Positions 42,901-54,099 of a stretch of DNA of 64,000 nt are shown here, piece by piece. Made by a program: the position numbers and the translations under genes. This DNA is from Anas platyrhynchos. Taxonomy: Eukaryota > Chordata > Aves > Anseriformes > Anatidae. The notes beneath the pieces were generated by a model, which was not told the origin of the DNA, made no database searches, and worked only from the letters and a program-made list of their open reading frames with translations. Position 1 is the first letter of the stretch, and every line of letters begins with the position of its first letter. The DNA lies in the NCBI RefSeq assembly GCF_047663525.1, contig NC_092617.1, forward strand, positions 4,158,501-4,222,500, written 5' to 3'.

Positions 42901-43868
42901 GCAGTTATGCCAACAGCCCTCTGGTACCCTTTTGTTTACTTGTTTGTCCCTGGAATAAGCCAGAAACACAGTCTGGAGACATGTCGTTAGGGTTACCCAA
43001 TGATGTTCACATTACTCAAGAGTTATCATGACTGGCCCGAAAGAAAGAAGGGGAAGGTGCCATGCATTGTTCCCTCCACAAAGTGGATTCATGAGCGTTG
43101 TACCAATAGCACCTCAAATAATATTTATTGGTGCAGATTTAGGGAAAGCATCACAAGCCCATATTTGCTTTCCTAGTGGTAACTTAGTAGTTTCTTGCAA
43201 TGTGTAGTTGCTTTACAGGGAAGAATTTGTAGCAATCTGTAATACAGACATTCATGAAAACAGAGCAATGAGGTGTCCGCGTCCTTGTGAACTATGGAAT
43301 CCTACCAATATACTGCTGTGATCCATGGGCGAGCTGACCCTCCCAGGTCCTAACCATTGATATTTTGGTGCCCTTGGAGAGGTCCTCAGAGCTGCAGGAG
43401 CAACCACGGACCTGGGGCTTGGTGACAGCCCTTTGCTGCAGAGAACAGACCCAATGACAAGGGCTGGACCCTTCAGATTCCCCAGTGCCATGAAACTGGC
43501 TTTTTTTCGGCTCAGGTCTGCTGCCCCCTCGCACAAAGCCAGGCCTGTGGCTCATCTCCATGTAGAGGACGAGGAGTCAAAGCTCTGCTGGTGCCCAGCT
43601 AAGAGAGAAATACTCCACCTATGGAAGGGCAGGGCTGGCAGGGAAGTGGCACAGGACAGGCACTCACTTCTTTCTCTTATTCCCCACACAGGGAGCCTTG
43701 AGACCACGGGTCAGTGTCTGTACTGCCCACAGGTGTCTGCAGTCTTGTATCCTCAAGATCCATCTTCTGTATGTAACATTTTTACTTTTTTTTTTTTTTT
43801 TTTTCCTCACAGTGTGGGGCCAGCATTGGTTGACCTGGTACCTGGCAGTGAAAGGCTGTGTCTCACAC
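42901..43868. other. Unassigned DNA with possible old ERV content
   Basis: A frame near 43040-43200 reads APQIIFIGADLGKASQAHIC-like peptide that I cannot place; it may be retroviral. A T-rich run lies at 43788-43804. No other feature is recognised. Confidence 0.3.
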
Positions 43869-44432
43869 TGTTGTGGTTTAACCCAGCCGGCAGCTAAACA
43901 CCACACAGCCTTTCAGTCACCCTCCAAGCTCCCTCTCTGGGATGGTGGAGAGAAACAGGAAAATGAAGCCTGTGGTTTGAGACAGAAGCAATTATTAGAA
44001 CAGAAAAAAAATGATAACAGTACTACTACCAATAATGTGTACAAAACAAGTGATGTGCAATGAAATTGATCACTGATTGAAATTGCTGACCGAATGAAAT
44101 TGCTGACCGATGTCCAGTGGCCATGCCCCTGACCCCAGCTAGACACCCCTATCTATTGTTTAGCATGACGTCAGATGGTATGGAATACCCCTTTGGGCAG
44201 TTTGGGTCAGCTGTCCTGGGTCTGTCCCCTCCCAGCTCCTGCTGCTCCCCCAGCCTGCCCGTTGGCAGGACAGAGCGAGAAGCTGAAAAGTCCTTGGCTT
44301 ACTGTAAGCACTGCTCTGCAACAATTAAAACATCAGTGTGTTATCAACATTATTCTAATCTTAAATCCCAAACACACCACCCTACCAGTTGCTAGGAGGA
44401 AAATTAACTCTATCCTAGCTGAAACCAGGACA
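43869..44432 (-). mobile_element. Solo LTR, ERVL-like family of elements A and D
   Basis: On the minus strand it runs TGTCCTGGTTTCAGC...TTAAACCACAACA, 564 bp. It has the CRE at 44166-44173, with the TATA box degraded (AATAGATA in place of AATATATA). The flanking 5 bases (CACAC and AGTGA) do not match, so it may have formed by recombination between separate copies or the flanks have changed. Confidence 0.85.
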
Positions 44433-44599
44433 AGTGAGCAGCTCCTTGGGTGTATTCCTGACACCAGCTTTGCAAGAAGCAGAGATGTGGCAGAGATGCC
44501 ACTGCAGAGACAACTTTCACCAAGGTACACGAGACCTAAGGGCTTAGTCAAGTACAAGAGCTCAAGAGAACAACATAGAAGCCAAAAGAGAGCAACAGT

Positions 44600-44870
44600 G
44601 AAAAGGCCACATCCTGCTGCTGGCCATGGCTCTAGGGAAGCAGCAGCCCCGACCCGAAGGCAGCAGAGAGGCAGAGCCCAGCGGGCAGTGAGGGGCAGTC
44701 TCAAGGTCCACTGGGGCTGCTCCTCTGTGTGGCAGCAGCTCCAGAGGAGATGGGAAGAGATAGCATCTGAGACCAATGAAGTTCTCGTGGATTCTTTATT
44801 CTCCTTTTCCACACAGGAAGCCAAGTTCTGTAGGTACATAAGATGATTGGGTGAAAGTAAATAAATTAAA
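44600..44870 (-). repeat. OR4 downstream flank shared by OR units
   Basis: Matches 32580-32900 in inverted orientation and 39785-39980 in direct orientation. It contains TTCTTTATTCTCC and GTAGGTACATAAGATGATT. Confidence 0.55.
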
Positions 44871-45015
44871 AAAAAAAAAAATAGGATGCCATGAACAGAA
44901 TTCAACCAAAATCACAATTTTAAGAGATAATATTAATAATAATAAAAGAATTGCAACCTACTGTACAAAGAGATTGTTCAGATAACCTGTGTGTCCATTT
45001 AATATTATAGGCACA

Positions 45016-45951
45016 CTATTGATGCAAAAGAAGCATGTATCCAATGAGTTTCCACAAGGCGTGCTTGAGCTCCTGGTTCCTCATGCTGTAGATGAGGGGG
45101 TTCAGTGCTGGAGGCACCACCGAGTACAGAAATGACACCACCATGTCCAGGGATGAGGAAGAGATGGAGGGGGGCTTCAGGTAGGCAACCAAGGCAGTGC
45201 TGAGAGTCAGAGACACCACAGATAGGTGAGGGAGGCACGTGGAAAAGGCTTTGTGCCGGCCCTGCTCAGAGGGCATCCTCAGCACTGCCCTGAAGATCTG
45301 CACATACGAGAAAACAATGAAAACAAAACAACCACAGCCCAAAGAAACACTAAACACAAGTGCCCCAACTTCCCTGAGGTAGGCATCTGAGCAGGAGAAC
45401 TTGATGATGTGGGGGACTTCACAGAAGAACTGGTCCACAGCATTGCCTCGACAGAGGGGCAGGGAAAATGTGTTGGCCGTGTGCAGGACAGCATTGAGAA
45501 AGCCACTGCCCCAGGCAGCTGCTGCCATGGTGGCACAAGCTCTGCTGCCCAGGAGCCTCCCGTAGTGCAGGGGCTTGCAGATGGCAACGTAGCGGTCATA
45601 GGCCATGATAGTGAGAAGAGAATACTCTGCTCCAATGAAGAATACGAAAAAGAGGACTTGAGCAGCACAGCCTTGATAAGAGATGGCCCTGGTGTCCCAG
45701 AGGGCATTGTCCATGGCTTTGGGCAGAGTGGTGGAGATGCAGCCCAGGTCGAGGAGAGCGAGGTTGAGGAGGAAGAAGTACATGGGGGTGTGGAGGTGGT
45801 GGTGGCAGGCTACGGCGCTGAGGATGAGGCCGTTGCCCAGGAGGGCAGCCAGGTAGATGCCCAGGAAGATCCCAAAGTGCAGGAGCTGCAGTTCGCGTGT
45901 GTCTGTGAATGCCAGCAGGAGGAACTCACTGACAGAGCTGCTGTTGGGCAT
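45016..45951 (-). CDS. Olfactory receptor, family 14-like (OR4)
   Basis: A complete 311-residue OR. Asn3 is glycosylatable (NSS), TM1 has LLGNG, TM2 has PMYFFLLNL, and TM3 is full length and followed by MAYDRYVAIC. The second extracellular loop has CRGNAVDQFFCEVPHIIKFSC, with cysteines in family positions. The TM6 start is KAFSTCLPHL and TM7 has NPLIYSMRNQELKHAL. The TM5 part (REVGALVFSVSLGCGC) differs from every paralogue here, whereas TM1-TM4 are nearly the same. A splice acceptor (TTTCTCATTTGGCAG) ends at about 45974, 23 bp before the ATG. No defect is seen, so this is the most normal receptor in the window. Confidence 0.96.
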   Translation of the reverse strand: MPNSSSVSEFLLLAFTDTRELQLLHFGIFLGIYLAALLGNGLILSAVACHHHLHTPMYFFLLNLALLDLGCISTTLPKAMDNALWDTRAISYQGCAAQVLFFVFFIGAEYSLLTIMAYDRYVAICKPLHYGRLLGSRACATMAAAAWGSGFLNAVLHTANTFSLPLCRGNAVDQFFCEVPHIIKFSCSDAYLREVGALVFSVSLGCGCFVFIVFSYVQIFRAVLRMPSEQGRHKAFSTCLPHLSVVSLTLSTALVAYLKPPSISSSSLDMVVSFLYSVVPPALNPLIYSMRNQELKHALWKLIGYMLLLHQ

Positions 45952-45973
45952 TTGCTGGTTCTGGACATGGACA

Positions 45974-46010
45974 CTGCCAAATGAGAAAAAAATAAATAAA
46001 TAAATAGAGA
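45974..46010 (-). promoter_or_regulatory. OR4 splice acceptor with long T-rich tract
   Basis: Minus-strand sequence with repeated TATT units and a T run, then CTCATTTGGCAG. It fits the polypyrimidine tract and acceptor of the intron before the coding exon. Confidence 0.5.
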
Positions 46011-47559
46011 GTGTTACGAGTAATGTCTCTGAGCAAAACTGAGAAAATTCACAATTAAAGCCTTACATTCCCTGTTTCCAAGAAGACCTTTGCCTATATC
46101 CCTGTCTGGAGCCCTGCTTTGTGCTTGCTGAGTGTCCACTGCAGCTTCCTCTGCCCAGCAGCTCCCAGTGAGCCTGCTCTGCTCCATTCGAGGTTCCAAG
46201 AGGGAAGGTTCCTGGGCAGTGGCTCCCTCTGCTGAGTGAGGGGTGTTTGGCTGTGTGCCTCTGTGTGTTTTCTGTGTTCAATACCCAGGAGACAAACTCA
46301 GCAGATGGATCGTGCATGTCTGGCCGGAGAGAAAAGGGAGCATCCCCTCCTGCTTCACCCGCCATGCACAGCACTCCCTGTCAGAATCAGACACCACCAG
46401 CTGCCACGCTGGGCAAGGGAGAGAAGCAGGCATGGGCAGGCAGGGCAGACCCAACCCAGTGCAGAGGCTGTGGTGTTGGTAAGGTAGAGCCTGTCCTCAC
46501 AGCCCTGTGCCATCTGCCCTGCACAGACAGCAGAGGGACAAGAGCTCTGGAGTGGAAGAAGAGTTTGGAATATGCTCCTTGTCATATGGTAGGAATTTGG
46601 GAGTAAGACCTCTGTGGAGCCAGGAGCTGGACTCGATGATCCTTGTGGGTCCCTTCCAACTTGGGATATTCTATGATTGTGTGATTCTGTGCCTTCTTCC
46701 ATGGAGGAAGGTGGAGGGGGCCTGCAGCAAATGTGTCTACTGACACAGAGTTTTAGGGTTCAGACACCCCATATTCTCAGCCCCCCATATTATACAAGCC
46801 ATGACAGAAGCTCTGAGGGGAAGAGAGGAGACCAGGGGCTGCTGCAAGGAAGGTGCCTGCACTGCAGGGGAAGGCAGGGAGGGAGCAGCTCCCTCTCGCT
46901 GCCTGCCCATGTCCCTGCTGCCTGCAGTTGTCCCTGCCAGCAGCTCTTTCTCTGTCCCCACGGCTCCTCCTGTCCATGATCACAGCCCCCATCCCACCTG
47001 CCGTGTGCCCAGCTCTGCCCTGCAGAAACCTCCTGGGGATGGGGACAGCTCCGGGGACATCTCCCTGTCTGCAGCTCCTAAAGAACAGCTCAGAAAAGCC
47101 CTGGTGCAGTCTGTAAGCAGAGAGAAGGGAAGGGATATTTTGAGGATCTTCACTAACGTGTTCATGTCTCCGTTCAGTGCAATAGGAAGCTCAGTCACTT
47201 GTGCAAATCCAACTACACCGTTAACATAGAGCTGACACCACTATCAGGGCAGGAAGAGGCAGGCAGAGAGTAAAGAAAGTGCCTTTTCTTTGCAGGCAGC
47301 CCCTGCCCTTCCCTTCCTACGCCCAAGCCCCTGGGCTCCCTGGGCAGGCTGAGTGCTGAGCGTGGCAAGCAGCAGAGGCCCTGCCCTGGCACACAGCCCC
47401 TGGGGCACAGCAGGGACCCTGCTCTGCACCACAGCCCTGGCCACCCCTGCCTGCACCAACAGCTTCTCCATTGCCCACCAATTGCAGCTGCATTGCCCTC
47501 CACCCAGAGACTTACCGGGTTCAGGGCTGGGAAGTGTTCTCCCCCAGTGAGCTCTGTGC
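46011..47559. other. Intergenic DNA upstream of OR4
   Basis: Apart from the CR1 end at 46610, nothing is recognised. The stretch is GC-rich and crossed by many featureless frames. Confidence 0.4.
46610..46695 (+). mobile_element. CR1 3' end fragment
   Basis: GGAGCTGGACTCGATGATCC then GGTCCCTTCCAACTTGGG and ATTCTATGATTGTG: the terminal 80 bases of a CR1 element. Confidence 0.8.
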
Positions 47560-48870
47560 ATCCTGCCACTTCTGCCTGCCTTTAAGCACTCTGTCTCTGC
47601 AGGCAGTGCCCCCAGCCCTGCTGCGCTGTGCAGAGGAGCTGCTCCTGGGCACAGCTGTCTCTCTGCACCAGGGCCCTCTTGCCACGAGCTCTCTCTGTCC
47701 CACGAGCCCGGCCCAGCTCAGCAGCACAGCACCAGCCCAAGGCACTGCAATCACCCCTCTGGGGGCTTGGCTGATGAGCCCACAAACCTCAGGCACTCAG
47801 AGACAGTTGAAGACATCTCTCCTGAAGTGCAAGTCAGAGGCAAGTTTCCTGCAGTGTCCCCCTGAGGGCCAGCACTGACACAGCCTCCCTTGGAGCTCGT
47901 TAGAGCAGAACCCTGGAGGCAGTGAGGACAAGGAGACAAAGGCAGTGTGAAGGTGACACTGATGTGGAGGAAAACTGGATGTGTGTCACCAATCACAAGG
48001 GCCAGACCTTGACTCCCAACTCAAGGAAGGGAGATCCTTACCAGTCACACCTTGCTCAGGACTCTTTGTGGGGCAGTAGGAGATGGGGATGTGCATGGCC
48101 AAGTGCAGGAGAATGGTACGACCCCTGCCTGCTTCATGGGTGCAGGTGAGGAGGCAGTGAGGCCCTGGTGCTTTAACAATAAGCTGTCTCTTCATAGGCC
48201 TCAGTAGCAGAGACAACAGCCATACCTGTGGACACAAAGACCTGGGTCCTGTTGGGACTTTCAGCCAATCCACAGCCCTCTATCCTGTGTAAACCTGTCT
48301 CTTAAAAGGACTCCCATACCTGTACATCGTTCACTGCTGGCTGCAGACATTGTCTGTGTGGTGTCACAGCAGATCTGAGCTGAGTCTGATAACTCAGATC
48401 TTCTTGGTGGTCATGCTCCTCGTAAGACAGCTCTGTAGGAAGCTGGCCTGGTTCCTCGTGACCAGGCACCACTGCTCATATGGCATCCCTCGTGGTGCCC
48501 AGGCTGTCCTCCTGCTGGACATTACTCACTCAGCAGTGTCCCAGTCTGACCTGATGTGTGGGGTTTCTCTCCCTCTGGTACAGGTCTGGGCTCTTCTCCA
48601 TGTTAAAGTCAAAAGTTTTCTTAAGTCAGAATCCCGCAGATTCTCAAGGTTCACCCACAGTGATGCTCCATTCTATCAGCTGTTAATGTCAGCAGGCAGA
48701 CAGTTCAACCTTTGTGTAATTGTGCTATATCTGACCAGACAGCAGCAGCAGCAAGGGTTCCAGGGAAATTTGGATAATTCAGGACTAACCATCTGAATGG
48801 AATTGCAGCAGTCACAGAAGGTAGGGGATGGAAGGCTGTCAGGTTCCACATTTGCTGTGCTTTTTTCTCA
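47560..48870 (+). repeat. Duplicated block 5, copy 3
   Basis: Collinear with 2830-4130 over about 1.3 kb, from AGGCAGTGCCCCCAGCC-like sequence to CATGCTGTCAG. Insertions and deletions are short. Confidence 0.75.
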
Positions 48871-48904
48871 TGCATGCTGTCAGTTTGTCTGGAACTGTTT
48901 CCTG

Positions 48905-49185
48905 CATGTTATGGGGCTGTGCAGGTCAATATTAGAAGGGGCCAAGCCCATCTGGAGCACAATCCATCTATTACTGTCAAAGAAAATTAAAAATATAAAA
49001 TAAAATGAAATAAAATAAAATAAGATAAAAATGATATAAATAGTTTAAATGAAGGAGGATTAGGGAGAATCATAATGCTTTATTGAATTTTGGGGGAAAA
49101 CCCAGTGACAAGGGATGAGGTAAAGGCTGAGACAATTAATGCCTTCTTTGCCTCTGTTACTAGCAGCAAGACCAGTTGTTCCACT
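48905..49185 (+). mobile_element. CR1 ORF2 fragment
   Basis: Closely similar to 19225-19505, with the same internal AAAAT-rich run and the same junction to block 1. Confidence 0.65.
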
Positions 49186-49187
49186 GG

Positions 49188-49800
49188 ATATTTCTTCTTC
49201 CTTGTAGCCAGTGCCAACCATCCATGGTGCACTTTGTGGCAGTTTTTTCTCTCCTGCTCTTTCCTGCGACCAAAGGAAGCTGCATCTGGTAGGAAACCGC
49301 TCCTGAAGTAGGCATCCCAACCCAGCAGGCTCCTTGCGTCCTCTCAGCCAACCAGACACAAGTCACCTCAGCAGCAGCTTCCAAGCCAGGGGCCTGCTGC
49401 TGGCCTTGCAGCTTCTTGGCTACACACAGCCAAGCCTTGTGCCTGCTGCTGCTGTGCAGTCCTGGACTCAAGCAGAAGGGACAGGACAACCCATCGTGGG
49501 GCCTTCTTTCTGTTTGGGTCCTCCTGGGTCTGGAGGCAGAGGGGATCCCCCAGTCAGCATGCCAAGCAGGTGACTTCTGCTGGCCTAGCAGGGCCACTGC
49601 CAGATGTCAGCCCAAAAGTACATATCCCAGGTCTATGTCAAGGCTGACCTGACACCTCCAGACACAAGTGACCTCACAGTCCCTCTGTGTGACACGTTCC
49701 TGCTGCTGCCCTATCAAGTGCAGAGACAGAAGTGACCTCACAGTCCCTGCCACAGTCACATTCCTCCTGCTGGGGCAGGAGATCCTGAGGCAGAGCTGAG
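49188..49800 (+). repeat. Duplicated block 1, copy 6
   Basis: A full copy. The 64-bp repeat is at about 49660-49790. It is collinear with copy 3, as part of the 19225-22330 / 48905-51971 duplication. Confidence 0.75.
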
Positions 49801-50400
49801 CTTTCTCTAGCCCCCTTGGTATCTCTTTTTACTTTCTGGGTTAGAGATTAAGCAAAGATTTAGTGGGAGTGTTTGGTGTTCTGCTTGTGCTGTCAGCTCT
49901 GTGGTTAAGGTATGGACAAGCTCTGTGGTTTACGGGTGTTTTTTGTCTATCAATGAATCTAGGGTTAAATAAGACATTTTAATGTATGTGTTAAGTGAAA
50001 CGATTACCGTTATCAAGAGAGAAAATTGATTTCTTTCAGTTTGTTGTAGTAGCATTTAGGTTTATTTAGCGTTAAATTTACTAGCTCAAGTAAAGTAAGG
50101 GCCATATATGGCTGTTTTAAGTCAGTCTTACTGCACTACCGGCGTTGCATGAATGCTCTTACCTCTATGAAATCATTAATTTCTGCTGGCCATGCTCCTC
50201 TTACCACCCCAAAATCTCATATGTCTCTTGTTCAAGCTGCTCCTGACCTCCCCATATCTTACTGGGATCAGCTTTCTGATGGCATTTACCATCTCAGTGT
50301 ATCTGTCTCACCTCTATTGGCTCCTCCATTCCAGAGAAGGAAGTGGCATTGTAGACAGGAGGGAAAAGGACACAAAGATCTTTTGGTGCTTCCTGTACAA
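49800..50400 (+). repeat. Duplicated block 2, copy 5
   Basis: Nearly identical in order and wording to 20130-20720. Confidence 0.7.
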
Positions 50401-50549
50401 TGTGCCCATCAGCTCTGCACCTCCACAAAATCACAGTTCCTACTTACAAGTTTTGTTTCCCAAATGGCTTCTCTGGATCAAGGGCTGCTTTTCCCAGGCC
50501 CTCTCACAAGTTTCAGTTTCAGATGTGGAGGGATGGGATAAGGAAAGCC

Positions 50550-51971
50550 AAGGCATAGATGGAACTGAGCTTAGCAGAGGATGAAAAGCATAACAGGAAG
50601 AGATTCTATAGGTACTTTGCTCAGAAAAGAAAGGCCAAGGAGAGTGTACCCCCTCTGAGGGATGAGAAGGGTGAACTGGTAATGACAGACATGGAGAAGG
50701 CTGAGGGACTCAACAACATCTTTGCCTCAGTCTTCCCTGCCAGTCAGGCTTCCCAAGTCTTTCGCTTCCCTGAACCCATCGATGCAGGCTGGGGGGCAAA
50801 GTCCCTCCTGCTCTAAGTAAAGAGGAGGTCTGAGTTCACCTGAAGAAACTGAGCACATGCAAGTCTATGGGGCTTGGTGACATGCATCCCAGGGTCCTGA
50901 GGTCCTCAGCAGGTGAAATCCCTGCTGACTGGAAGAGGGAAACATCACTCCCATTTTTAAAAAGGGTAGAAATGAGAACCCTTGTAACTATTGAATGGTG
51001 AGCCTCACCTCTGTGCCTGGCAAGATCATGGAAAAGATCCTCCTGGAATCAATGTCAAGACACATGCAAGACAAAGAGGTGATCTCAGACAGCCAGCATG
51101 GCTTCACCAAAGGGTAAATCTTGCCTGACCAATGTGATGGCTTTCTACAATGGAGTGATCACATCAGACAACAAGAGAAGACTAGCCTATGTCAATCTAC
51201 TTGGACTTCTGTAAGACCATTGACACTGTCCCACATGACATCCTGGTCTCCAAATTAGAGAGATACACATTTGATGGGTGAACCATTCAGTGGATAAGGA
51301 GTTGGCCTGAAGGTCACATCCAGAGAGTGGTGCTCAGTCGCTCTACGTCCAAGTGGAGGCTGGTGACAAGTGTTGTACCTCAGGATCTGTCCTGGGACTG
51401 GTGCTGTTTAATATCTTTATCTATGACAGACAATGAGATCAACAGTAAGACAGTGAGACAGTACATTCTGCGCTTGTAGCCCAGAAAGCCAACTGCATCC
51501 TGGGCTTCATAAGCAGAGGAGTGGCCAGCAGGTAGAGGGAAGTTAATTCTGCTTCTACTCCTTGTACTCTGTCTGCCCTTGTGAGGCCCCACTTGAAGTG
51601 ATGCATCCAGGACTGGGCCCCCAGCACAAGGATGTGAATCTGTTAGAATAGGTCCAGAAGAGGGCCACAAAGATGATCAAGGGGCTGGGGCATGTCTCCT
51701 GTGAAGAAAGATTAAGAGAGCTGAGGCTGTTCAGCCTGGAGAAAAGAAGGCTCCAGGGTGACCTCTTTGTGGCCTTTCAGTACTTCAAGGGGGAGTATAA
51801 AAAGATGGAGAGTGACTCTTTGCTCAATCAGATAATGACAGGACAAGGGAGAATGGTTCTAAGCTAAATGAGGGCAGATTCAGATTAGAAGTTAGGAGAA
51901 AATTCTTCATTCAGAGGGAAGTGAGGCACTGGAACAGGTTGCCCAGAGAAGCTGTGGATGCCCCATCCCTG
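50550..51971 (+). mobile_element. CR1 LINE fragment, interrupted by element C
   Basis: Starts in the linker (RKRFYRYFAQKRKAKESV) and runs through a decayed RT to AGCTGTGGATGCCCCATCCC. Element C then splits it, and a short continuation (GAGCTGATCAAG) follows at 54106-54116. It is a paralogue of 20877-22485, which is uninterrupted at the same position. Confidence 0.85.
51966..51971 (+). other. Target-site duplication of element C (left)
   Basis: TCCCTG, repeated at 54100-54105 directly after the other LTR. The empty paralogous site at 22331 has it once. Confidence 0.9.
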
Positions 51972-52238
51972 TGTTGCCTTCAGGGGGCAGTGGCGACCTG
52001 GTTCAGGAATGGCACGGCGACCAACCCCAGGCCGCTCGGTCCATCGGCTCACAGACACCAATGTGGTGGATGGCAAATGGCGTTTATTGTCGAGTCACAT
52101 GGGCTTATATACCCGAGGCCCACAGCGTCACTTCCGCTTGCTTACATCACAGGCCACACGCTACTGTCCATCAAGGGAGGGGCTCCACCTTTCCGTACAT
52201 CGCGACATCTTCCGGCCGCCAGACCCTAACTACCCACA
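51972..52238 (-). repeat. Element C 3' LTR
   Basis: 267 bp, TG...CA. AATAAA (rc TTTATTG) near 52082-52088 and a TATATAAGCCC box near 52106 lie about 20 bp apart. Confidence 0.92.
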
Positions 52239-52251
52239 TTTCCCCCCTCCC
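52239..52251 (-). other. Polypurine tract of element C
   Basis: GGGAGGGGGGAAA on the minus strand directly before the 3' LTR. The same tract is at 18749-18761 in element B. Confidence 0.85.
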
Positions 52252-52618
52252 TATGCACAACCAAATTAGCTAAAATATAACAATCGTAAGACGTAGACCT
52301 CATAACTTAACTAAAAAACATACGGCACAATAACCAGGAGAAAACTAAGAGGTAACTGGTAACCCTGAGTAAATACACTCTTAAAGTAGTTGTTGGTGTT
52401 CTACCAACATAATGTTAACTTTCTCTAACCAACTTTTAACAAACAACACAAGCATAGTTAGTATACAAGGTCCAAAGATAAGATCACACAAACGCATTGC
52501 AGCCCCCCACCCACGGAGGCCGCTTCGCTGGTGTCTGGATTCTGCCAGTGTGGAACTCTCAGGCTTAGACAGGACGCTTGCTGACTTATTGTCTTCTCAT
52601 GTCGCCAGGGTATACAGA

Positions 52619-53731
52619 TTACGGGGGTGCCCGATGATCCGTTCCTGTGAACAGAAACTCAGTTTTCATTAGTTTTGTTCTGAAGTTGGGGCGTCGGCTG
52701 TTTGGAGCTTCTCTGGACGCACGAGTTGCCATACCTTCGTGGGCCCTCAGGCCCTGGACTTGCGCCTGGGGGGTGATCGCTGTTGGGTCCGTACCCATTA
52801 GCCACTGCAGGCTAGAGCCATACAGTGTGCGATCCGTCCCAGTTACTTGGGCCAGTTGTCTCATACAGTTGTCCCCCCATTCTCGTTTAAAAATGATCAT
52901 CCCACCCCCGTCAAAGATCAGTCTACAAGTTTGTTTTATATCAAACGGGAGCATGTCATCTCCCCTGAAAACACCATCTATGAGGGTGGAGACCATTGCA
53001 GAATGAAGCCCTTTATCCACAATGGCTTTAACAATCGCTTGTACATCCTTAGGGTTTGTTGGTGAGTGAACCCTCTGCCCCCCGTCTGTCACCCAGACCA
53101 GGAACGCTAGCATGGCAGATAGAGCCAAGATGGTGCACGCAATCTTAATTTTCCTCCAATCTGTGAGAGGAATTTCTCTGCCTCGCGGTGCAGCTTTATT
53201 TCGGATGGGGATATTTTTGCTATCTGTCCCCATTTCCTCCTCCGAATTTGAATCGGTATCTGATCCGGAGTCAGAGCTTGACTGACTGGTCACCTCCGAG
53301 TCCCGGTACCCTCCCATCGAGTTCCGGCCCTGCCCCACACCCCTGCGGTCGGGCCGCTCCCTGCCTCGTGGCTCGCCCCGCCGCCATCTCAGCGAGGCGT
53401 CTGTGCCACTAGAGCGTTTTCTCGGATGGCCGTCCCGATCGGCTCTCTGCCCCTCTCTCACGCTTCTACCTCCTCCCCGGTCGTCCCCGCAACCGTTCTC
53501 TTTTTCGCATTTCCACGTGTTAGTAAAACCTAACACTTCATCCCCGTTCCCGCCGGAGGCTTCTTCACCCGACTCTTCGTCTTCTAGTTCAGCACCGTAC
53601 TGGGGCGCACATGGCCGTGGTTTCTCCCAGATTTCCCCAGGCTCTGGTTCCCCACCGGCACCCCTGGCTTCCTCAGCCGAGCCACCCCACAGCTTCCACA
53701 ACTTTGATACGACCTTCACAAGGGTTTCCAT
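52619..53731 (-). CDS. Gag-like protein of element C
   Basis: An open 370-codon frame from METLVKVVSK. The first ~180 residues are acidic and Arg/Ser-rich, without myristoylation Gly2. A hydrophobic stretch (KIKIACTILALSAMLAFLVW, about 197-216) precedes the capsid-like part. That part includes DDMLPFDIKQTCRLIFDGGG and a MIIFKREW block, matching the class II retroviral capsid pattern in which an acidic/proline turn precedes a W/F-rich helix. No Cys-His zinc knuckle of nucleocapsid is visible, so the C terminus is truncated. The frame is intact where element B has stops. Class II membership is inferred from the capsid pattern. Confidence 0.85.
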   Translation of the reverse strand: METLVKVVSKLWKLWGGSAEEARGAGGEPEPGEIWEKPRPCAPQYGAELEDEESGEEASGGNGDEVLGFTNTWKCEKENGCGDDRGGGRSVREGQRADRDGHPRKRSSGTDASLRWRRGEPRGRERPDRRGVGQGRNSMGGYRDSEVTSQSSSDSGSDTDSNSEEEMGTDSKNIPIRNKAAPRGREIPLTDWRKIKIACTILALSAMLAFLVWVTDGGQRVHSPTNPKDVQAIVKAIVDKGLHSAMVSTLIDGVFRGDDMLPFDIKQTCRLIFDGGGMIIFKREWGDNCMRQLAQVTGTDRTLYGSSLQWLMGTDPTAITPQAQVQGLRAHEGMATRASREAPNSRRPNFRTKLMKTEFLFTGTDHRAPP

Positions 53732-53812
53732 CTTCCTTGTTGGTCCGGGAGCTTCCTCCCCGCCGGGCTGGTCCCGCCGCTCCGGCCGCCGTTCACCCGA
53801 ATCCAGGAGCTT

Positions 53813-53830
53813 TCCCGGGTTTCGGCACCA
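53813..53830 (-). other. Primer-binding site of element C, tRNA-Phe type
   Basis: TGGTGCCGAAACCCGGGA on the minus strand, two bases after the 5' LTR. Confidence 0.85.
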
Positions 53831-53832
53831 CT

Positions 53833-54099
53833 TGTTGCCTTCAGGGGGCAGTGGCGACCTGGTTCAGGAACGGCACGGCGACCAACCCCAGGCCGCTCGG
53901 TCCATCGGCTCACAGACACCAATGTGGTGGATGGCAAATGGCGTTTATTGTCGAGTCACATGGGCTTATATACCCGAGGCCCACAGCGTCACTTCCGCTT
54001 GCTTACATCACAGGCCACACGCTACTGTCCATCAAGGGAGGGGCTCCACCTTTCCGTACATCGCGACATCTTCCGGCCGCCAGACCCTAACTACCCACA
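53833..54099 (-). repeat. Element C 5' LTR
   Basis: 267 bp, apparently one substitution from the 3' LTR. Followed by TCCCTG at 54100-54105. Confidence 0.92.

Larger units (their letters stand above)
51972..54099 (-). mobile_element. Element C: young Phe-primed ERV, Gag only
   Basis: LTRs of 267 bp at 53833-54099 (5') and 51972-52238 (3') differ by about one base by eye (near 52007). A 6-bp TCCCTG duplication flanks it. The primer-binding site is at 53813-53830, the polypurine tract at 52239-52251, and an open gag lies between. No protease, RT, integrase or env is present: about 380 bp of non-coding DNA lies between gag and the 3' LTR. A short non-autonomous element that must have used enzymes from a relative. 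Confidence 0.93.
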
